Assembly (NCBI RefSeq): GCF_947489715.1
Contig: NZ_CANLER010000006.1
Coordinates: 62,001 to 126,000 of the forward strand
Source of the DNA: an uncultured Roseovarius sp.
Lineage (GTDB): Bacteria; Pseudomonadota; Alphaproteobacteria; Rhodobacterales; Rhodobacteraceae
Length of the DNA stretch: 64,000 bases
Reading direction: 5' to 3'
Shown here: one piece after another, positions 56,860 through 64,000 of the stretch
Layout: each line of letters starts with the position of its first letter
Position numbering within the stretch: position 1 is the first letter of the stretch
The notes under the pieces: model-generated
Told to the model about the DNA's origin: nothing
The model's input: the letters and a program-made list of their open reading frames with translations, nothing else
The model's database searches: none
Position numbers and translations under genes: made by a program

Positions 56860-56965
56860 CGCAGGGGGGTCCCGCTTAGGGGACTGAGAGGCTGACAGGG
56901 CAATTGCCCGGTGACGCGACCCTTTGAACCTGACCCAGTTGATACTGGCGTAGGAAGCTAGGGCG
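56860..56965 (+). ncRNA. TPP riboswitch (THI element)
   Basis: The thiamine-pyrophosphate aptamer is recognised by its conserved blocks in order: GGGGGGTCCCGC, GGGGACTGAGAGG (the CTGAGA core), and ACCCTTTGAACCTGA followed by CAGTTGATACTGGCGTAGGAA. It lies about 115 bases before the thiC ATG. In Proteobacteria such elements upstream of thiC shut off translation or transcription when TPP is plentiful. Boundaries are approximate. The expression platform is somewhere in 56966-57080. Confidence 0.93.
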
Positions 56966-57056
56966 CGAATGCGGGTTAATGACATCCGTTTTTGGTCCGC
57001 TGAAGGGGTTGTCCTTCGATGTTTCCCAAGCCGAGACTCATCTGGTGTCTTTTTGA

Positions 57057-59845
<2,789 letters not shown>

Positions 59846-60012
59846 AGTCGCGCACGAAAAACTTGACGAAGTTCTAAGGGAGCTCGGGGTCACCAGCCCG
59901 TCGATTGCAACCGCGATCAACGGCACCTTCGTCGCCCGCAGCCAGCGCAATGCAGTCGTTCTGAAAGAAGGTGATCGGCTTGAAGTGCTGTCACCGATGC
60001 AAGGAGGCTGAG

Positions 60013-60780
60013 ATGCAGATTTACGGACAAGACATTGGCTCTGCGTTATTGCTCGGAACAGCACAGTATCCTTCACCCGCGATCCTCAAAGCGGCGATCA
60101 AAGCCAGCGGCAGTGAGATTATCACCGTCAGCCTGCGCCGGGAAACCGCTGACGGATCCGGTGCTGGATTTTGGGATACTTTGCGCGACACGCCCTGTCA
60201 CATTCTGCCCAATACCGCGGGTTGCCATTCAGTTCAGGAAGCCGTGACAACGGCCATGATGGCACGTGACCTCTTCGATACAAACTGGATAAAACTCGAA
60301 GTCATCGGTCATGCCGACACGTTGCAACCCGACGTTTTCGGGTTGGTCGAAGCCGCGCGCATACTAAGCGCAAATGGCTTCAGCGTATTCCCTTATACAA
60401 CGGATGACCTGATCGTTGGTGAAAGGCTTCTTGAAGCGGGATGCGAAGTGTTGATGCCCTGGGGCGCACCAATTGGCTCAGGTCAAGGCCTGCGCAACCC
60501 GGACGCCTTGCGTTCGATGCGGGCGCATTTCCCGGATGTGCCGCTCATTGTCGACGCTGGCATCGGCTGCCCCTCTGATGCGACACGGGCAATGGAGCTG
60601 GGCATAGATGCCGTATTGACGAACACCGCCGTGGCCAAGGCCGGTGATCCGGTCAGCATGGCGCGAGCCATGTCACTTGCCATCAAGGCCGGCAAGCTCG
60701 CGCATGACGCCGATCCGATGGAGAGGCGAGATATGGCCGTTCCTTCAACACCAATGCTAGGCATGGCGGAGTTGATCTGA
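60013..60780 (+). CDS. thiG: Thiazole synthase ThiG
   Basis: A 255-residue TIM-barrel enzyme that combines DXP, ThiS-thiocarboxylate and dehydroglycine into the thiazole phosphate. It shows the [21 protein letters not shown] (Schiff-base Lys), [27 protein letters not shown] and [15 protein letters not shown] segments. ATG 60013 opens MQIYGQDIG with AAGGAGG upstream. Its stop overlaps the thiE ATG by one base (TGATG). Confidence 0.97.
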   Translation: MQIYGQDIGSALLLGTAQYPSPAILKAAIKASGSEIITVSLRRETADGSGAGFWDTLRDTPCHILPNTAGCHSVQEAVTTAMMARDLFDTNWIKLEVIGHADTLQPDVFGLVEAARILSANGFSVFPYTTDDLIVGERLLEAGCEVLMPWGAPIGSGQGLRNPDALRSMRAHFPDVPLIVDAGIGCPSDATRAMELGIDAVLTNTAVAKAGDPVSMARAMSLAIKAGKLAHDADPMERRDMAVPSTPMLGMAELI

Positions 60781-61373
60781 TGGAGAGGTTCTATCTGATC
60801 GTTAGCCATGTCGGGCAACTGGAACTGCTCGTGCCGCAAGGGGTGCGGTTGGTTCAACTCAGGATCAAGGGTCAGCCTACAGCAGAGGTCCGCCGTCAGA
60901 TCGCTCGTGCCCGTGATTTCTGTGCGGTCCACGGTGCACAATTGGTGGTCAATGACTTCTGGCAAACGGCGCTGGATTTAAAATGCAATTTTGTCCACCT
61001 CGGGCAAGAGGATATGGATAGCGCGGATTTTGCTGCGCTGCGCCGTGCCGATATTCGCCTTGGATTTTCCACCCATGACGAAGCAGAGCTTGAACGCGCA
61101 TTGTCCCACGATCCCGATTATGTGGCCTTGGGTTCGATCTATCCGACGCGCCTTAAAGAAATGAAATGGAAGCCACAGGGACTTGAAAAACTGACGAACT
61201 GGAAAAGAAAGATCGGCAAAATACCTCTGGTTGCCATTGGCGGTCTGACGGTCGAGCGATTGCCCAGAATCTTCGCCGCAGGCGCTGACAGCGCGGCTGT
61301 CGTAACCGACATACAAGCCGCCGCTAACCCCGAGGCGCGTACACGTGAATGGATCAAGGCTTGCAAGACATGA
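60780..61373 (+). CDS. thiE: Thiamine-phosphate synthase ThiE (divergent)
   Basis: A 197-residue protein that joins HMP-PP and thiazole phosphate. Expected parts are present: RLVQLRIKGQPT, QLVVNDFWQTAL, HLGQEDM, YVALGSIYPTR and LVAIGGLTVERL with AAVVTDI. The loop usually reading GPIFPT(x)TK is altered to GSIYPTRLKEMKWKPQG, so it is a divergent member, as in other alphaproteobacterial thi operons. It overlaps thiG and thiF. Confidence 0.88.
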   Translation: MERFYLIVSHVGQLELLVPQGVRLVQLRIKGQPTAEVRRQIARARDFCAVHGAQLVVNDFWQTALDLKCNFVHLGQEDMDSADFAALRRADIRLGFSTHDEAELERALSHDPDYVALGSIYPTRLKEMKWKPQGLEKLTNWKRKIGKIPLVAIGGLTVERLPRIFAAGADSAAVVTDIQAAANPEARTREWIKACKT

Positions 61374-62338
61374 AACGTTATGCACGCCAGATGATCCTGC
61401 CGGGGATTGGGATTAAAGGACAATCCAGGCTGAATGAAGCGCATATTTTGGTGGTGGGCGCAGGCGGGCTTGGGTGCGCGGTTCTCAGTTATCTCGCTTC
61501 CGCCGGTGTCGGTCAGATTACGCTCTTCGATCCGGATATTGTTGAGGAAACCAATCTGCACCGTCAGGTGCTATATCGTATGGCAGATTTGGGCCGACCC
61601 AAGGCGATTGCCGCCCGCACACACTTGTTGGCCACAAATCCGGATTTGGTTCTGCATGCCCATGTTCAATCTATTGACCCGGCAAACGCACCCGACGTGA
61701 TCAGAAGCGCCGATCTGGTGATCGATGCGGCAGATAGTTTCGCAGCGTCTTACACGCTTTCTGATATTTGTCTGAGAGAGGCCAAGCCGTTGATTTCCGC
61801 CAGCGTCGTGGGTCAAGCAGGATATGTTGGCGGATATTGTGGCTCTGCACCTTCCCTCCGCGCGGTCTTCCCAGATCTTCCTCCAAGCGAAATCAGTTGT
61901 GCAAGCAATGGTGTTATGGGTCCGGTTGTCGGCTTAATTGGCACGGTCCAGGCACAGATGGCGCTACAGGTTTTGATCGGGCATGATCCATCCCCACTGG
62001 GCCGTGTCGTGACGGTCGACGCCGCAACCTGGCAATCAAGCAGCTTTACATTCCACAGCGCGCCAGAACCAGAAAGTTACTTTCCTTTTCTCGCCCATAA
62101 GGACCTGACGCCACAGGATCAGATCTTCGATCTCAGAAGCACTGCTGAAACGCCTGTCTTGATCACCCCCAACGCCATCCGTAAATCACAGCAGGATCTC
62201 ATCAGTTTTGATCCTGAAAGCGATGGTCGAGTGGTTCTTTGCTGTTCAAGTGGTCTTCGCGCCTGGCGCGCAGCATTGCAGCTACATTCCCGCGGCTTTC
62301 GGGATATGGCACTTCTTGCGGACCGCAACCACAGATGA
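61370..62338 (+). CDS. thiF: ThiF-type adenylyltransferase with C-terminal rhodanese-like domain
   Basis: A 322-residue E1-like enzyme that adenylates the C-terminus of ThiS. The ATP site is LVVGAGGLGCAVLSYLASAG and the acidic loop is DPDIVEETNLHRQVLY. The usual first zinc-binding CxxC is missing: SAPSLRAVFPDLP stands where CLRC-like motifs are normal. The C-terminal ~80 residues resemble a rhodanese domain, with the loop VLCCSSGLRAWRAALQL carrying a candidate catalytic Cys. ATG 61370 overlaps the thiE stop (ATGA); an ATG at 61349 is in frame. The end overlaps thiD. Confidence 0.88.
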   Translation: MKRYARQMILPGIGIKGQSRLNEAHILVVGAGGLGCAVLSYLASAGVGQITLFDPDIVEETNLHRQVLYRMADLGRPKAIAARTHLLATNPDLVLHAHVQSIDPANAPDVIRSADLVIDAADSFAASYTLSDICLREAKPLISASVVGQAGYVGGYCGSAPSLRAVFPDLPPSEISCASNGVMGPVVGLIGTVQAQMALQVLIGHDPSPLGRVVTVDAATWQSSSFTFHSAPEPESYFPFLAHKDLTPQDQIFDLRSTAETPVLITPNAIRKSQQDLISFDPESDGRVVLCCSSGLRAWRAALQLHSRGFRDMALLADRNHR

Positions 62339-63054
62339 CCTGTCTTCTTGTCATCGCGGGAACCGATAGCAGTGGTGGCGCAGGTTTGACGCGCGATACT
62401 GCTGTAGCGCAGGATTTGGGTCTGTGGATCAAACCGATCATCACGTCTGTTACCGCACAATCTGACTGCGCTTTACATGAAATTTACCCCATACCGCCTG
62501 CGACAATCACGGCTCAGATCGCTGCGGCATTTCAAACCAACAGCCCCAATGCCGTGAAAATCGGCATGCTTGGCTCGTCTGTCGCCGCCGAAGCAGTGAC
62601 CAAGGTGCTTGCCCAGTACGATATCCCGATTGTTGTTGATCCGGTTCTGAAAACCAGCTCTGGCAGTGCTCTCTTTTCGGGTCCATTTCCCAACAAACTG
62701 TTCAGAAAGACAGATGTGTTGACACCGAACTTGCACGAAGCTTCCATATTGACCAATACGCCTGTCGCCCAGTGCCTCAATAGCGTTGTCGAACAAGCAA
62801 AGCTCTGTCGTCAGATAACCGGTGCGCAGTCGGTGTTGATAAAAGGTGGCCACTCTGACCATTCCCAATGCACAGACATACTATGCGACAGCGACGGCAT
62901 CCACCAATTCTCATCCCTACGCATCCAGATCGAGAAGCGCGGCACGGGATGCACTCTTGCCACGGCAATCGCGTGTTTTCGTGCAAAGGGATTTACCGCG
63001 CACGACGCGTGTCACGAGGCAAAAAAATATGTGACCAACTGGATCAATTCCTAG
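62335..63054 (+). CDS. thiD: Hydroxymethylpyrimidine (phosphate) kinase ThiD
   Basis: A 239-residue ribokinase-like enzyme that phosphorylates HMP and HMP-P. Motifs: LLVIAGTDSSGGAGLTRD, AVKIGMLGSS, IVVDPVLKTSSGSAL, VLTPNLHEASILT and the anion hole GTGCTLATAIA. It is slightly shorter than typical (~265). ATG overlaps the thiF stop (ATGA). Last gene of the thiamine operon; no thiL or transport gene follows. Confidence 0.94.
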   Translation: MTCLLVIAGTDSSGGAGLTRDTAVAQDLGLWIKPIITSVTAQSDCALHEIYPIPPATITAQIAAAFQTNSPNAVKIGMLGSSVAAEAVTKVLAQYDIPIVVDPVLKTSSGSALFSGPFPNKLFRKTDVLTPNLHEASILTNTPVAQCLNSVVEQAKLCRQITGAQSVLIKGGHSDHSQCTDILCDSDGIHQFSSLRIQIEKRGTGCTLATAIACFRAKGFTAHDACHEAKKYVTNWINS

Positions 63055-63253
63055 GCTTCCAGAGGGCCCAATTCGCTTTGCAATAATAGTAATTGCCCAA
63101 AAAACAACCACACCCTTGAGCATGCTTCGCGGCGTGTCAGAGTGGTGTTGCCATTCGCAGTCTAACGCGCATAGAGTTTGTTAAGCGTCACCGCGTCCGC
63201 CTCACTTTGCGCACGGACAGCGGTCGGAACCAAACAACTTACAGGATAGCCGC

Positions 63254-64000
63254 ATGAAAAACCTCCAACTCTTAGGCTTTGTCCTGATTCTATCCGTCTT
63301 CAGCGTGCCAGCACAGGCGCAGCAAGGCCCACCTCCGGTCACCGTCGCAAAGCCGGTAGTGAAAGAAATCATCGAAAATGACGAATTCGTCGGACGATTC
63401 GAAGCCAAATCAGAAATCGAATTGCGCGCGCGGGTCTCTGGCTATCTGAGTGAGGTGCATTTCGTCGATGGTCGGCTTGTTGAGCGCGGTGATCTGCTTT
63501 TCACGATTGAACAGCGCACATTCGAAACCGCCATGCGTCAGGCTTTGGCGCAAATTAATGTGGCGCAATCCACCTTTGACTTCGCCAAGGAACAGTTGGA
63601 ACGTGCCGAAGCTTTGGTGACCAACGGCAACATCTCGCAAAGTGCCGTCGATCAGCGGCGCGATGCTTTTTTGGCGGCCAGCGGCGCGCTTGAACAGGCT
63701 CGCGCCACCGAAGAATTGGCGAAGATCGAACTGGAATTCACTGAAATCCGTGCCCCGATTTCTGGCCGCATCGACCGAAGGCTTGTCAATCCAGGCAATC
63801 TGGTAACAGCCAATGAAACCGTGTTGACGTCGATTGTGTCCAGTGACCCAGTCTACTTCTATTTCGACATTGATGAACGTTATTTTCTTTCCTACGCGCG
63901 CGATGCCCGGGCCCGTGGTGTGCCCTTGCAGGAGGGTGGCGGCGGACTGGAAGTGACCGTCAAGCTCTCTGATGAAAGCATTCCACCACAGGTTGGCATA
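63254..64000 (+). CDS. RND efflux membrane-fusion protein (5' part, runs off the right edge)
   Basis: At least 249 residues of an HlyD/AcrA-type periplasmic adaptor. A signal peptide (LGFVLILSVFSVPAQAQ) precedes the first beta strand (VGRFEAKSEIELRARVSGYL), the lipoyl half-motif VDGRLVERGDLLFTIE, a coiled-coil hairpin (about 85-145), and the returning lipoyl half EIRAPISGRIDRRLVNPGN. The C-terminal part is beyond the window, as would be the pump gene. ATG 63254 opens the signal peptide. Substrate unknown. Confidence 0.93.
   Translation, partial: MKNLQLLGFVLILSVFSVPAQAQQGPPPVTVAKPVVKEIIENDEFVGRFEAKSEIELRARVSGYLSEVHFVDGRLVERGDLLFTIEQRTFETAMRQALAQINVAQSTFDFAKEQLERAEALVTNGNISQSAVDQRRDAFLAASGALEQARATEELAKIELEFTEIRAPISGRIDRRLVNPGNLVTANETVLTSIVSSDPVYFYFDIDERYFLSYARDARARGVPLQEGGGGLEVTVKLSDESIPPQVGI

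Overview
The window reads as chromosomal DNA of an alphaproteobacterium, most likely a Rhodobacteraceae (Roseobacter-group) species. This is inferred from gene families and operon layouts: a nosRZDFYL denitrification block, a riboswitch-led thiCOSGEFD operon, and non-pyrrolysine MttB-type and MocR/GlxA-type regulatory genes. No database search was possible. I found no rRNA, tRNA, CRISPR array or intact insertion sequence. About 53 protein genes are supported; two are cut by the window edges (miaB at the left, an RND membrane-fusion protein at the right).

Layout. 1-5.7 kb: the 5' part of miaB (minus), a glycosyltransferase-like gene, an AT-rich orphan membrane gene, a hairpin-like repeat, and a Cache/PAS histidine kinase with a FixJ-type response regulator. 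5.9-13.6 kb (minus): nosR-nosZ-nosD-nosF-nosY-nosL for nitrous oxide reduction, tightly overlapped, with a perfect FNR/NnrR-type box before nosR. 13.8-18.1 kb (plus): a LacI-family regulator, a perfect 14-bp LacI-type palindrome, then three genes encoding an M29/NicX-like metalloenzyme, an AhpD-like protein and a non-pyrrolysine MttB-family methyltransferase. This looks like a small-molecule catabolic operon of unknown substrate.

18.5-25.2 kb (minus): a 1375-residue tandem-cyclase/NTPase protein built like mammalian soluble adenylyl cyclase, a B12-domain radical SAM protein, and a Crp-type regulator with cAMP-binding motifs. A perfect TGTGA-N6-TCACA site lies just beyond the regulator. All three genes point the same way, so they form a possible self-contained cAMP signalling unit. 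An LCAT-like alpha/beta hydrolase diverges from the cyclase. 27.2-30.3 kb: a three-gene operon of a small secreted or membrane protein, a kinase-like/methyltransferase fusion and a membrane-anchored phosphatase/sulfatase-fold protein. 30.5-32.1 kb: a ThDP-dependent enzyme.

32.4-37.4 kb: uspA, an AGCS amino-acid symporter, lipA and lpd on the minus strand, divergent from an XRE-cupin regulator. 37.4-41.8 kb: a DUF442-type phosphatase-like protein, a DUF1272 zinc protein, a GlxA-type AraC regulator, and a MocR regulator divergent from a DMT exporter. 41.8-46.8 kb: two glycosyltransferases, a secreted lysine-rich mini-protein, a DUF547 protein and a MurA homologue whose catalytic Cys position is Asp. 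47-53.3 kb (minus): a dipeptide ABC transporter with a cytosolic M19 dipeptidase. 53.5-56.6 kb: an SDR dehydrogenase and a DEAD-box helicase. 56.9-63 kb: TPP riboswitch and thiCOSGEFD. 63.25 kb to the end: the start of an RND efflux operon.
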